Source: Acinetobacter sichuanensis
GTDB lineage: Bacteria > Pseudomonadota > Gammaproteobacteria > Pseudomonadales > Moraxellaceae
Direction of reading: 5' to 3'
Assembly (NCBI RefSeq): GCF_003024515.2
Contig: NZ_PYIX02000018.1
Location: 19,911 to 83,910 of the forward strand
DNA length: 64,000 bases
Shown: positions 11,082 to 20,212 of the stretch, piece after piece
Position numbering within the stretch: position 1 is the stretch's first letter
Layout: each line of letters starts with the position of its first letter
Made by a program: the position numbers and the translations under genes
Notes under the pieces: generated by a model
Databases searched by the model: none
Seen by the model: only the letters and a program-made list of their open reading frames with translations
Told to the model about the DNA's origin: nothing

Positions 11082-12941
11082 TCAACCAAAATAATGAGTT
11101 GCAATTTGGTAGGTCAGAAAAGACATCAAGTAAGCCAAACCAAATAAATATGCTGTCATACCTGCAACTGTTTTCCATGAGCCTGTTTCACGTTTTACAG
11201 TTGCTAAAGTTGCTAGGCAATGCGGTGCATAGATAAACCAAACCAATAAAGATAAACCTGTTGCCAATGACCAACTTAAATCACCTTGGCTGATGATCTG
11301 CGATAAGCCTTGAGTTACGGCATCTTCATCCGTTGCAGATAGTGCATAAACTACACCTAAAGATGCAACGAGAACTTCACGTGCTGCCATCGCAGGAATA
11401 AGAGCGATACAAATTTGCCAGTTAAAACCCAGTGGTGCAAAAATCGGTTGCATCAAATGTCCTAACATACCTGCAAAAGAATAATCGATCGCTGGTAAAG
11501 TGCCACCTTCTGGCGGTTGTGGGAACGTACACAAGAACCATAACAAAATTGATAAGGCAAAAATAATGCCGCCCACACGTTTTAAGAAAATTTTGGCACG
11601 GTCAAGTAAGCCAATCCAAACACTTTTAATATCAGGAATACGATAACTTGGTAGTTCCATCAATAACGCATGTTCTGATTTATCTTTTTGGAAGAACTTC
11701 AATACCGTTGCAACGATCAGGGCACTGACAATGCCTGACATATACAAACCAAACAGCACCAAACCTTGTAAATTTAAAAAGCCCCATACCGTTTGTGATG
11801 GAATAAACGCAGCAATCAGTAGAGCGTATACAGGCAACCGTGCCGAACAGGTCATCAGTGGTGCCACAAAAATCGTGGTCAAACGATCTCGTGGATCACT
11901 AATGCTTCGTGTCGCCATAATCCCAGGTACAGCACAGGCAAAACTAGACAGCAAAGGAATAAATGAACGACCACTTAAGCCCGCTTTAAACATGAGTTTA
12001 TCAAGCAGAAATGCAGCACGTGGTAAATAACCAGATTCTTCAAGCACCAGAATAAAAAAGAATAAGATCAAGATTTGTGGTAAGAACACCACTACACCAC
12101 CAGCACCTGCAATAATGCCGTCCACCACCAAACTATTGAGCAAGGGATGAGAAATAAATTGCCCAACAAACTCACCGAGCCATGCAAAACTATCTTCTAT
12201 TCGGGTCATAATCGGTTCCGCCCAAGCAAAAACAGCTTGGAAAACCACGAACATCATCAAGGCTAAGCTCGCTAAACCTAAAATAGGATGCAAGAATATT
12301 TTATCGAGGAAGTCAGTACGTTTATCTTCTTGATCAACAAAAATCACCACATCTCTTAAAATTTGAGAAACTTTGTCATGATTTGAACCTGTCAAAATCA
12401 CATCACTTAACTCAAAATTCGGTGTACGGAATTTTTCCTGATCTAACGCTCCCATGAGGTTTTCAATACCTGCATTACGCACTGCGACGGTTTCCACGAT
12501 AGGAACACCTAAACGCTGTGATAATTTTTCAGTATTAATTTGCATGCCACGACGACGTGCTTCATCCATCATGTTAAGCACTAAAAGAATTGGCTTCCCT
12601 TGAGCAATAATTTCAAGCACTAAACCTAAATGTAATTTTAAGTTTGTTGCATCAACCACACATAAGAATGCATGTTGATCTTGCTCTTCAGCAATTTTTC
12701 CCAAGACCACATCACGTGTAATCGCTTCATCTGGACTTGTAGCATCTAAACTATAAGCACCAGGCAAATCTAAAACACGAACAGCACGTCCAGATGCTAA
12801 AGTAAATGAACCAACCTTACGCTCAACAGTAACACCTGCATAGTTGGCAACTTTTTGGCGTGTCCCTGTTAAATGATTGAAAAGTGATGTTTTACCGCAG
12901 TTAGGATTTCCGACTAAAGCGACTCTTAAAGTTTCGCTCAT
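11082..12941 (-). CDS. feoB: ferrous iron transporter FeoB
   Basis: 619 residues. N-terminal G-protein domain: G1 GNPNCGKTS (residues about 11-19), G3 DLPGAYS, G4 NMMDEA (NxxD); then a helical guanine-dissociation-inhibitor-like region and a polytopic domain with Gate motifs including FACAVPGIMATR and the AAREV stretch. Takes up Fe2+ across the inner membrane. Shorter than the E. coli protein (773) but similar to other Acinetobacter-type FeoB. Its ATG overlaps the feoA stop by 4 bases. Confidence 0.96.
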   Translation of the reverse strand: MSETLRVALVGNPNCGKTSLFNHLTGTRQKVANYAGVTVERKVGSFTLASGRAVRVLDLPGAYSLDATSPDEAITRDVVLGKIAEEQDQHAFLCVVDATNLKLHLGLVLEIIAQGKPILLVLNMMDEARRRGMQINTEKLSQRLGVPIVETVAVRNAGIENLMGALDQEKFRTPNFELSDVILTGSNHDKVSQILRDVVIFVDQEDKRTDFLDKIFLHPILGLASLALMMFVVFQAVFAWAEPIMTRIEDSFAWLGEFVGQFISHPLLNSLVVDGIIAGAGGVVVFLPQILILFFFILVLEESGYLPRAAFLLDKLMFKAGLSGRSFIPLLSSFACAVPGIMATRSISDPRDRLTTIFVAPLMTCSARLPVYALLIAAFIPSQTVWGFLNLQGLVLFGLYMSGIVSALIVATVLKFFQKDKSEHALLMELPSYRIPDIKSVWIGLLDRAKIFLKRVGGIIFALSILLWFLCTFPQPPEGGTLPAIDYSFAGMLGHLMQPIFAPLGFNWQICIALIPAMAAREVLVASLGVVYALSATDEDAVTQGLSQIISQGDLSWSLATGLSLLVWFIYAPHCLATLATVKRETGSWKTVAGMTAYLFGLAYLMSFLTYQIATHYFG

Positions 12942-13207
12942 GCGGAAGCTCCTTGCATTTCTTGCTGAATTTCAATACGAGCAGCTTCTATTTTACGTAA
13001 TGCAAAACGGGTAAATCCAACTTGAATTAAAATCGGATCGCCACCAAAAATACCTTTGGTAATAACCTGCACCGTTGTACCAGGTACAAAACCTAAGGTT
13101 TCTAAACGACTCGCTACGAGATCGGGTTGACCTGAATTATCAGCTAATGTTCGATTAACTTTAGTAATAATAGCAGTCTGCTTCACTTTCAATTCTGACA
13201 AACGCAC
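12938..13207 (-). CDS. feoA: ferrous iron transport protein A, FeoA
   Basis: 89 residues, a single SH3-like FeoA domain: MRLSELKVKQTAII ... LETLGFVPGTTVQVITKGIFGGDPILIQVGFTRFALRKIEAARIEI. The G-F-x-P-G-T and G-F-x-x-A-L-R signatures are typical. It modulates FeoB. First gene of the feo operon; Fur-like boxes lie about 50 bases upstream. Confidence 0.95.
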   Translation of the reverse strand: MRLSELKVKQTAIITKVNRTLADNSGQPDLVASRLETLGFVPGTTVQVITKGIFGGDPILIQVGFTRFALRKIEAARIEIQQEMQGASA

Positions 13208-13258
13208 TGCAACTGACCCTAAAAAAGAAACGGTATTTGTGTCGATTATACATACAAA

Positions 13259-13297
13259 TGAGAATAATTACCAAGTAAGGTTTGATTACAATTCTCA
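13259..13297 (-). promoter_or_regulatory. two putative Fur boxes upstream of feoA
   Basis: TGAGAATAATTACCA (13259-13273) matches the 7-1-7 Fur pattern TGATAATGATTATCA at 12 of 15 positions. A second, inverted site TGATTACAATTCTCA (13283-13297) matches less well. Both lie 50-90 bases upstream of feoA, where iron-dependent repression would act. They are also about 85-120 bases upstream of the xerD start on the other strand. Confidence 0.6.
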
Positions 13298-13379
13298 TCC
13301 ACTTTATCTGATTCGACTTATTTATTGTTTTAGTCTACATTTTAAAAATAGATTAAAATTTTACAGTTTTCTGTTCATT

Positions 13380-14297
13380 ATGCTCAATAAAAAACCTCGT
13401 ATTCCTACGGCTGTTACGATTCCTGAATCACTTAGCTTTTTAAATGGTTATAAAGACTATTTAATCGCACAAACAGTCAGCCCACATACGCGTAATGCGT
13501 ATTTGTCAGATCTCATTCAATGCAGTGAATGTTCTACGCAATATCTGCCAACATGGTCACATGATGATATTTCAGATGTTATGATTACACTGACCAAACA
13601 AGGTAAAAGCCCCCGTTCCATTGCCCGTAGTTTATCTGCACTGCGTTCTTTTTATAAATTTTTACGTGAACAAAAAATTCGCTTAGACAACCCTATGGTC
13701 GCGCATAAAACCCCAAAAATTGGTCGTGCACTCCCTAAAGATTTATCAGAACAAGATATAGAAGATTTACTGCAAGCCCCTGATCTAACAACAGCATTGG
13801 GTTTGCGTGATCGTGCTATGTTAGAGGTACTCTATGCTTGTGGTCTACGTGTATCAGAACTACTCAATTTACGCCTAGATTTAATCAATTTAAAACAAGG
13901 TTATTTACGCATTGTAGGTAAAGGCAATAAAGAACGTTTAGTTCCCTTAGGACAAGTTGCCTGTGAATGGGTGGAACAATACCTCAATGAAGCACGCTCT
14001 CAGCTTTATAAAAGTAGTACAGATTATTTATTTTTAACCCAACATGGCGGCATCATGAGTCGACAAAACTTTTGGTATGCTATTAAACGTTATGCCTTAC
14101 AAGCCAATATTCAAATAGAATTATCTCCACATACATTAAGACATGCTTTTGCTACGCACCTCATCAATCATGGTGCAGACCTACGCGTAGTTCAAATGTT
14201 GCTAGGACATAGTGATTTGTCTACTACACAAATTTATACCCATGTGGCACAAGTTCGTATGCAACAATTACATCAACAATATCATCCTAGAGCCTAA
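13380..14297 (+). CDS. xerD: site-specific tyrosine recombinase XerD
   Basis: 305 residues from the ATG at 13380 (MLNKKPRIP). N-terminal SAM-like DNA-binding domain (VSPHTRNAYLSDL), then the catalytic set: Arg in ACGLRVSELLNL, Lys in GKGNKERLVPL, HTLRHAFATHL (HxxR), and LLGHSDLSTTQIYTHV with the nucleophilic Tyr. XerCD resolve chromosome dimers at dif. The following dsbC-type gene mirrors the xerD-dsbC order of E. coli, which favours XerD over XerC. Confidence 0.9.
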   Translation: MLNKKPRIPTAVTIPESLSFLNGYKDYLIAQTVSPHTRNAYLSDLIQCSECSTQYLPTWSHDDISDVMITLTKQGKSPRSIARSLSALRSFYKFLREQKIRLDNPMVAHKTPKIGRALPKDLSEQDIEDLLQAPDLTTALGLRDRAMLEVLYACGLRVSELLNLRLDLINLKQGYLRIVGKGNKERLVPLGQVACEWVEQYLNEARSQLYKSSTDYLFLTQHGGIMSRQNFWYAIKRYALQANIQIELSPHTLRHAFATHLINHGADLRVVQMLLGHSDLSTTQIYTHVAQVRMQQLHQQYHPRA

Positions 14298-14418
14298 TCA
14301 AAGATGAAATGCCAATGTCGTTAATTTTCATCCCTTAATCAAGTTTTAACGAACTGCCCCGATTTTTTTGCTATGCTTATTTGCTCACAATAAAGCTGAA
14401 AAACACAAAGAGTTATTT

Positions 14419-15228
14419 ATGCAATTAAAACGTTCAAAATTGATGATTGCTTGTATGCTTGCGAGTGGACTTGCACTCAGTGCTTGCTCAAAATCTCCCG
14501 ACACTAAAAAAGATGATACTTTGACAGCGACTGCACCTGCGACGGGCGAAGCATCAAATTTGACTGAACGTAATGCGCAGCAACGACTTATTCAGACATT
14601 GCAAGGACATCTAAAAAAAGCAAATATTAATGCTAAAATTTTAGATGTAAAACCAACTGAAATGCCGAATTTATATTGGGTGAGTTTAGAAGGCATGAGT
14701 TCTGTCTATGCTACAGGTGATGGCAAATACCTTATTCAAGGTGATGTGATTCGTTTGGGTGATAAAGAGCTCAGCAGCATTGGTGACTCGCTTCAAGCAG
14801 AAGAAAATAAAAAATATTTAACACAATTAAAAACTGAAGACTTATTGGTCTACCCTGCTCAAGGTAAAACCAAACATGTCATTTACGTATTTACTGATGC
14901 AAGTTGTCCGTATTGCCATAAACTACATGAGCAAATTCCTGCAATTACTGCCAAAGGTATAGAAGTACGTTATATCGCATGGCCACGTGGCGAGCAATTT
15001 ATGCCTGCAATGGAAAGTGTGTGGTGTAGTGCAGACCGTCAAACCGCCTTTGATCAAGCAATTTCAGGTACACAGCTTCCACCTGCAAGCTGTAAAAACC
15101 CTGTTCGCGCTCAATATGAGTTAGGTTTAAAAATGGGCGTAAATGGTACACCTGCAATTTATAATGCAAATGGTGAACATATTGGTGCATATATGACTGC
15201 TGAAGAGCTTGTTGCACGCCTTAAATAA
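14419..15228 (+). CDS. dsbC: DsbC-family thiol:disulfide interchange lipoprotein
   Basis: 269 residues from the ATG at 14419. Signal peptide with a lipobox-like LSAC (LALSACSKS), so it may be lipid-anchored, unlike E. coli DsbC which is soluble. N-terminal dimerisation-like domain, then a thioredoxin fold with VFTDASCPYCHKLHEQIP (catalytic CPYC, about residue 170), two further cysteines (VWCSADR, PASCKN), and the cis-Pro motif NGTPAIYNANG. Periplasmic disulfide isomerase or reductase. Linked to xerD as in other gammaproteobacteria. Confidence 0.88.
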   Translation: MQLKRSKLMIACMLASGLALSACSKSPDTKKDDTLTATAPATGEASNLTERNAQQRLIQTLQGHLKKANINAKILDVKPTEMPNLYWVSLEGMSSVYATGDGKYLIQGDVIRLGDKELSSIGDSLQAEENKKYLTQLKTEDLLVYPAQGKTKHVIYVFTDASCPYCHKLHEQIPAITAKGIEVRYIAWPRGEQFMPAMESVWCSADRQTAFDQAISGTQLPPASCKNPVRAQYELGLKMGVNGTPAIYNANGEHIGAYMTAEELVARLK

Positions 15229-15274
15229 CCAATATTTATAAGTTAATTTACTATTTTTTATAGAAAAATATAAA

Positions 15275-15309
15275 GATGCGTCAGCCTCTAGAGTCTGGCG
15301 CATTTTTTA
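15275..15309 (+). terminator. intrinsic terminator after dsbC
   Basis: ATGCGTCAG, loop CCTCTAGAGT, CTGGCGCAT, then six T residues: 9-bp stem with one G-U pair. It separates the xerD-dsbC unit from hom. Confidence 0.85.
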
Positions 15310-15357
15310 GCTATGATCTAATGCGAATAAAATTTTTTATATATTTTGGAGTGTGAC

Positions 15358-16662
15358 GTGAAACCAGTACGTCTGGCAATACTCGGTCTTGGAACCGTAG
15401 GTGGTGGTGCCCTTAAACTATTACAAGAAAACGCTGCTGAAATTAGACGTCGCACCGGTCGTGAAATTGAAATTACCTATGTGGGAACACGTCGCCCACG
15501 TCCAGATCTAAATTTACCTGCGAGTGTCAAACAAAGCTCAGATCTCCTTGATATCGTTCGTCAACCTGATGTCGATGTTGTTGTGGAAGTCATGGGTGGC
15601 ATTCATCCTGCTTATGAAGTGATTATGGAAGCCATCAAACATGGCAAACAAGTGGTCACTGCCAACAAAGCCTTGCTTGCTGAACATGGTAATGAGCTAT
15701 TTAAAGCAGCCGATGACCATCATGTACAAATCGCATATGAAGCTGCGGTTGCTGGCGGTATTCCAATTATCAAAGTGATTCGTGAAGGTTTGGCAGCCAA
15801 CAAAATTGACTGGCTCGCAGGCATTATTAACGGTACAGGCAACTTCATTCTGACTGAAATGAGTGAAAAAGGTCGTGCATTTGATGATGTACTTAAAGAA
15901 GCACAAGAGCTCGGTTATGCTGAAGCAGATCCAACATTTGATGTTGAAGGAATCGATGCTGCACATAAACTGACTATTCTTGCGTCTTGTGCATTTGGTA
16001 TTCCATTACAATTTGACAAAGTGTATACCGAAGGTATTACCAAAATCACAGCACAAGATGTCAAATATGCTGAAGAGCTTGGCTATCGTATTAAACATTT
16101 AGGTATTGCTCGCCGTTCAGCAAAAGGCATTGAACTGCGTGTTCACCCAACCTTAATTCCTGAAGAAGAATTAATCGCCAATGTAAATGGTGTGAAAAAC
16201 GCTGTCTTGGTACAAGCCAATGCCGTTGGTCCAACATTGTATTATGGCGCGGGTGCGGGTGCGGGTCCTACTGCATCTGCGGTCATTGCTGACGTGGTTG
16301 ATATTGTTCGTGACATTATTTATACAGAAGATGGTGCAGGAACTATTCCACAGTTGGCATTTGAGGCACTTTCAGACCTTCCAATTTTAGAAAGTGATGA
16401 AATGACAACGGGTTACTATATCCGTATCAATGCTGAAGACCAAACAGGCGTACTTGCTGATGTGACGACTATTCTCAGCCGTGCAGGGATCAGTATTGAT
16501 GCCATCATGCAGCAACCGCGCTTAAAAGATTTGATTCCTATTGTGATTTTAACTGATCCAGTCGTTGAATCAAAAATGAACGAAGCTTTATCTCAAATTC
16601 AAGCTTTACCTGTGATTCATGGCGAAATCGTACGAATTCGTTTAGAATTGCTTGATAACTAA
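15358..16662 (+). CDS. hom: homoserine dehydrogenase
   Basis: 434 residues from the GTG at 15358, which has TTGGAG six bases upstream. N-terminal NAD(P)-binding GLGTVGGG (about residue 10), catalytic core with VVTANKALLAEHG, GIINGTGNFILTEM and EAQELGYAEADPTFDVEGIDAAHK, and a C-terminal ACT domain (DQTGVLADVTTILSRAGISIDAIMQQP) for feedback control by threonine. Converts aspartate semialdehyde to homoserine. thrC follows. Confidence 0.96.
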   Translation: MKPVRLAILGLGTVGGGALKLLQENAAEIRRRTGREIEITYVGTRRPRPDLNLPASVKQSSDLLDIVRQPDVDVVVEVMGGIHPAYEVIMEAIKHGKQVVTANKALLAEHGNELFKAADDHHVQIAYEAAVAGGIPIIKVIREGLAANKIDWLAGIINGTGNFILTEMSEKGRAFDDVLKEAQELGYAEADPTFDVEGIDAAHKLTILASCAFGIPLQFDKVYTEGITKITAQDVKYAEELGYRIKHLGIARRSAKGIELRVHPTLIPEEELIANVNGVKNAVLVQANAVGPTLYYGAGAGAGPTASAVIADVVDIVRDIIYTEDGAGTIPQLAFEALSDLPILESDEMTTGYYIRINAEDQTGVLADVTTILSRAGISIDAIMQQPRLKDLIPIVILTDPVVESKMNEALSQIQALPVIHGEIVRIRLELLDN

Positions 16663-16672
16663 TCGGGTTTAA

Positions 16673-16749
16673 ATTGTCCTAAACTCCTCTGATTTGAAGA
16701 GGAGTGATCATGCAACTCAATTCATTGAATATGCCGATCTTAGGACAAT
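16673..16749 (+). ncRNA. candidate structured RNA (three-way junction) between hom and thrC
   Basis: Three contiguous helices with no unpaired bases at the junction. The outer helix is ATTGTCCTAA (16673-16682) with TTAGGACAAT (16740-16749). Helix 2 is ACTCCTCT (16683-16690) with AGAGGAGT (16698-16705). Helix 3 is GATC..GCA (16706-16714) with TGC.GATC (16732-16739), capped by TCAA-ttca-TTGA. It ends 45 bases before the thrC ATG. It could be a leader controlling thrC, an intercistronic processing element, or a dispersed palindromic repeat; no known class is recognised. Confidence 0.5.
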
Positions 16750-16794
16750 TAACAAATATCTCTATTTGCTCTACATAACACTTGGAACACCCTC

Positions 16795-17934
16795 ATGTCT
16801 AATGCAAATCGCTATACAGGACTTGTTGATCGCTATCGTGACCGCTTACCAGTATCTAAAACTACACGTGCTATCTCTTTAAATGAAGGGAATACTCCAC
16901 TCATTAAATTAGACAATATCCCACGTCTTATTGGTAAAAATGTTGAAATTTATGTGAAGTATGAGGGCTTAAACCCGACTGGTTCATTTAAAGACCGTGG
17001 TATGACCATGGCTGTAACAAAAGCTGTAGAAGAAGGCTCTAAAGCAATCATCTGTGCATCTACAGGTAATACCTCTGCTGCTGCTGCTGCTTATGCTGCA
17101 CGTGCAGGCATCAAAGCGTTTGTTTTAATCCCAGAAGGCAAAATTGCGATGGGTAAAATGGCGCAATCAATGATGTATGGTGCTGTGACTTTACAAATTC
17201 ATGGTAACTTCGATGATGGTATGCGTCTTGTTAAAGAAGTTGCAGACCAAGCACCTGTAACAATTGTAAACTCAATCAACCCTTACCGTTTACAAGGTCA
17301 AAAAACCATTGCTTACGAAATCGTAGAAGCTTTGGGTCGTGCACCTGATTATCACTGCTTGCCAGTTGGTAACGCAGGGAACATCACTGCACACTGGATG
17401 GGTTATACCGAAGCAGTTGCTGACCAGCCAGCAGAAGAGTTTGAGCAAGTGGTTTATGACGCTGAAACTGACAAATTTACAGGTCCAAACCCAGAAGGTC
17501 GCCCAATCATGGTCGGTTACCAAGCATCTGGCGCTGCACCATTCTTACGTGGCGGTCCTGTAGAAAACCCTGAAACTGTTGCTACTGCAATTCGTATCGG
17601 TAATCCACAAAGCTTTAACCATGCTAAAGCAGTCGTTCGTGATTCAAATGGCTGGTTTGATGAGTTAACAGATGCTGAAATTTTAGAAGCGCAACGTTTA
17701 CTTTCTATGTATGAAGGTGTATTTGTTGAACCTGCTTCTGCAGCGTCTATCGGTGGTGCGATCCGTGACATTAAAGCAGGTAAAATTGCTGAAGGTTCTG
17801 TGATCGTATGTACTGTAACAGGTAACGGCTTAAAAGACCCTGATACTGCAATCAAACAATGTGCTGATGCAGTCATGTTATCTATTGATGCTGAGCTTAA
17901 CCAAGTTCGTGATTCTATTCTTTCAAATATGTAA
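16795..17934 (+). CDS. thrC: threonine synthase
   Basis: 379 residues. PLP-dependent fold type II: NPTGSFKDRGM holds the Schiff-base lysine (about residue 65), CASTGNTSAAAAAYAARAG and LPVGNAGNITAHW bind cofactor and phosphate. This is the shorter, class-I threonine-synthase form. Converts O-phosphohomoserine to threonine; works directly after homoserine kinase, which is not in this window. Downstream of hom and followed by its own terminator. Confidence 0.96.
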   Translation: MSNANRYTGLVDRYRDRLPVSKTTRAISLNEGNTPLIKLDNIPRLIGKNVEIYVKYEGLNPTGSFKDRGMTMAVTKAVEEGSKAIICASTGNTSAAAAAYAARAGIKAFVLIPEGKIAMGKMAQSMMYGAVTLQIHGNFDDGMRLVKEVADQAPVTIVNSINPYRLQGQKTIAYEIVEALGRAPDYHCLPVGNAGNITAHWMGYTEAVADQPAEEFEQVVYDAETDKFTGPNPEGRPIMVGYQASGAAPFLRGGPVENPETVATAIRIGNPQSFNHAKAVVRDSNGWFDELTDAEILEAQRLLSMYEGVFVEPASAASIGGAIRDIKAGKIAEGSVIVCTVTGNGLKDPDTAIKQCADAVMLSIDAELNQVRDSILSNM

Positions 17935-17950
17935 AATTTGAATAGATGTA

Positions 17951-17979
17951 AAAAAACCTGCCAAGTGCAGGTTTTTTAT
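17951..17979 (+). terminator. intrinsic terminator of thrC
   Basis: AAAAAACCTGC, loop CAAGT, GCAGGTTTTTT: 11-bp arms flanked by A and T runs, so it can act in both directions; 16 bases after the thrC stop. Confidence 0.9.
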
Positions 17980-17980
17980 T

Positions 17981-18809
17981 TTAACTCTCAAGTGGTGGAT
18001 TGTTTTTTGCTAATCGAGCACGATATTCGGCTTCCCATTGTTCATATTCCTACTATGCAATTTTTTTTTTCAATCTCTAACACTTGTTGTAAAGACAATG
18101 CTTTTACTTCAAAAATTGGTTTTTTTAGCAATGGATTAATCGCTAAAATATCATCAATATTATACTTACCTATTGTTATTTTTTGGTTTTTTTCATCATA
18201 TTGAATAGATTTTCGCTGCTGTAAAACTGAATGTAATAAAATAGGCGCATCACTTATACATTCAAGTTGACCATTAAAAATAAAATCTTCTGGATTATTA
18301 ATACAATAACCACAATTCGCTTCCTGCCATATAGCTTCCTCACTTATTCCATAAATAAGATAAGTTCCTGTCTCTCTTTCATTCTGTACCCATTCTTCTT
18401 CATAATTTAACCAAATCGCATAAAACATCGATTCTTCTTCAAACTCAAAAATTTCGTATTTTTGAATCCCTGCTCGCTGTACAAATTCAAAAATATCATC
18501 ATCTTGCATATTTTCAGGTAATTCTATTTTTACTCTACCATCTTCTAAAAAATGTTGCCCACAGCAAGAAAAAACAAAAGCATCCAACTCTTTTAAAAGT
18601 TTTAATTCAGGTTCAAAGGCTTCTTGTGCATTCCATAAAGTTTCTTGATTCCACAAAATAATATAGCGTGTCGCCTCAATTTCCAGTCGTTTATATTCTG
18701 CCTCTGCTGCTGCACGATCTGTAAAATAACTGGCAATTCTAGAGCCTTCATAAGCATCATAGCTATCATCATAAAAGAAGCTGTTTTCACGAATCACATA
18801 AGTCGTCAT
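17981..18809 (-). pseudogene. hypothetical acidic protein with a decayed C-terminus
   Basis: The main frame (18042-18809, 255 residues) starts MTTYVIRENSFFYDDSYDAYEGSRIASYFTDRAAAEAEYKRLE after AGGAAAACAACA; longer starts are unlikely. It ends in an A10 tract as EIEKKNCIVGI. In another frame, just past two adjacent TAG codons, 17981-18049 encodes EYEQWEAEYRARLAKNNPPLES and a stop, which looks like the natural tail of such a protein. A slip in the A tract plus point changes has probably shortened it. The tandem CAATCAGGAAAA repeat lies just upstream of the start. Function unknown. Confidence 0.55.
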
Positions 18810-18873
18810 TGTTGTTTTCCTGATTATTGTTTTCCTGATTGTTTTTTCTTCGTTATTATTGACCAATATAAGA

Positions 18874-18895
18874 AACCCTTCACAATGGAAGGGTT
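18874..18895. terminator. hairpin between pbpG and the hypothetical gene
   Basis: AACCCTTC (18874-18881), loop, GAAGGGTT (18888-18895), followed by ATTTT on the plus side and TTTCTT on the minus side. Probably the weak terminator of pbpG (minus strand). Confidence 0.5.
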
Positions 18896-18913
18896 ATTTT
18901 CACATCATATTTA

Positions 18914-19981
18914 TTAGATACGTTTTGGTAAATTACTCACCCAATTTAATAGATTGGTTGCATCGTTAGTACGAGATTGCGAAGTGCTTGCACCCAATAA
19001 CACGACAACGGCAGGACGGTTATTTACTGTCGTGTGCATTACAACACAACGCCCTGCTTCATTAATATAACCTGTTTTTGAAATATTAATGTTCCAACCA
19101 CCATTACGCACCATTGCATTGGTATTGTTGGATTTTAAAATACGATAACCAAGATTAAAGTCATAATGTGCTGTAGTAGAAAATTGACGAATCAAACCAT
19201 ACTGAGATGCAGCACTCACTAAAATTCCTAAATCACGTGCTGAAGAAATGTTATGCGGGTCTAAACCTGTAGACTCGGTATAATAAGTTGAACTCATTCC
19301 TAATTGACGTGCTTTTGCATTCATTGCAGCAACAAAGGCAGGTCGTCCACCTGGATAAGTCCGTGCTAAAGCGGCTGCTGCTGGATTTTCAGATTTCATT
19401 AATGCAACCAATAACATCTCTGCACGGTTCATGGTATCGCCAACTTTTAGAGTTGAGCTTGAATTTTTACCACCAGCTCCAGCAAAATCAATTGATTGCA
19501 ACATAATGTCTTCAGACATATTTAAACGAGCATCTGCTGTGACCACAGCCGTCATTAACTTGGTAATAGACGCGATAGGTAAAGCAGTATTGGTATTTTT
19601 ACTATAAAGCACCTCACCAGTATTTGCATCCATGACCAAAGCAGCGCGTGCGCTTACAGAAGGCTGGTTTAAATATCGGTTAGTATCTGAAATTTGAACA
19701 GATTGCTGAATTGGTGCTGCGGCTGTTGTCGTTGTTGTATATGTTTTAGTTGGTGGCGCAGATAAATAGGTCACAGAACCTGGTGGAGATGGTTCGTCGT
19801 CATCTTCACTGACTGACATATCGCCATTGAGTAACTGGCTCGCATCATCGGCTGACCAGCTCATAGAAGCATGTTGTGTCCCCCCTGAAACATTTACAAG
19901 ATCTGCAAAGCTTGCCGAACTCAAACTGAGTAGCACTGCTGCAGACAGGGCATGCATTAACGTTTTTTTTGACTTTATCAC
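18914..19981 (-). CDS. pbpG: D-alanyl-D-alanine endopeptidase (PBP7/8 type)
   Basis: 355 residues with a signal peptide (LMHALSAAVLLSLSSASFA). Low-molecular-weight penicillin-binding protein motifs: SITKLM (SxxK, nucleophilic Ser), a KSENPAAAALART region at the SxN position, and SKTGYINEAG (KTG). The linker at residues 60-100 is T/S/P-rich. Cuts D-Ala-mDAP cross-links in the periplasm. Position next to gacA matches the Acinetobacter pbpG locus. Confidence 0.88.
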   Translation of the reverse strand: MIKSKKTLMHALSAAVLLSLSSASFADLVNVSGGTQHASMSWSADDASQLLNGDMSVSEDDDEPSPPGSVTYLSAPPTKTYTTTTTAAAPIQQSVQISDTNRYLNQPSVSARAALVMDANTGEVLYSKNTNTALPIASITKLMTAVVTADARLNMSEDIMLQSIDFAGAGGKNSSSTLKVGDTMNRAEMLLVALMKSENPAAAALARTYPGGRPAFVAAMNAKARQLGMSSTYYTESTGLDPHNISSARDLGILVSAASQYGLIRQFSTTAHYDFNLGYRILKSNNTNAMVRNGGWNINISKTGYINEAGRCVVMHTTVNNRPAVVVLLGASTSQSRTNDATNLLNWVSNLPKRI

Positions 19982-20212
19982 GGTAACTTACTCATTCAGG
20001 GAGGCTTTTTGCACTATTGCTAATTACCTCAATTATGACTTACATTTATACTCAAACATGACTAATATTGAATAATCAAATTAGCTACGTCATTGTGCAT
20101 AAAAGTTTAAGAAAGATTACGAATAGCATTGCTAATTTTGTTATGACATTGCAAGTACTTTTTGCTTTGTGTAACAAAAAAGTTGCTTTTTTGAAAATAT
20201 AAGGAGGTCTTA

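Noticed and set aside
11731..12030. 99-residue frame antisense to feoB
   Set aside because: Complete overlap with conserved feoB motifs and no start signals.
17517..17876. 119-residue open frame antisense to thrC
   Set aside because: It lies wholly inside a well-conserved gene and has no ribosome site or recognisable family; it reflects codon bias.
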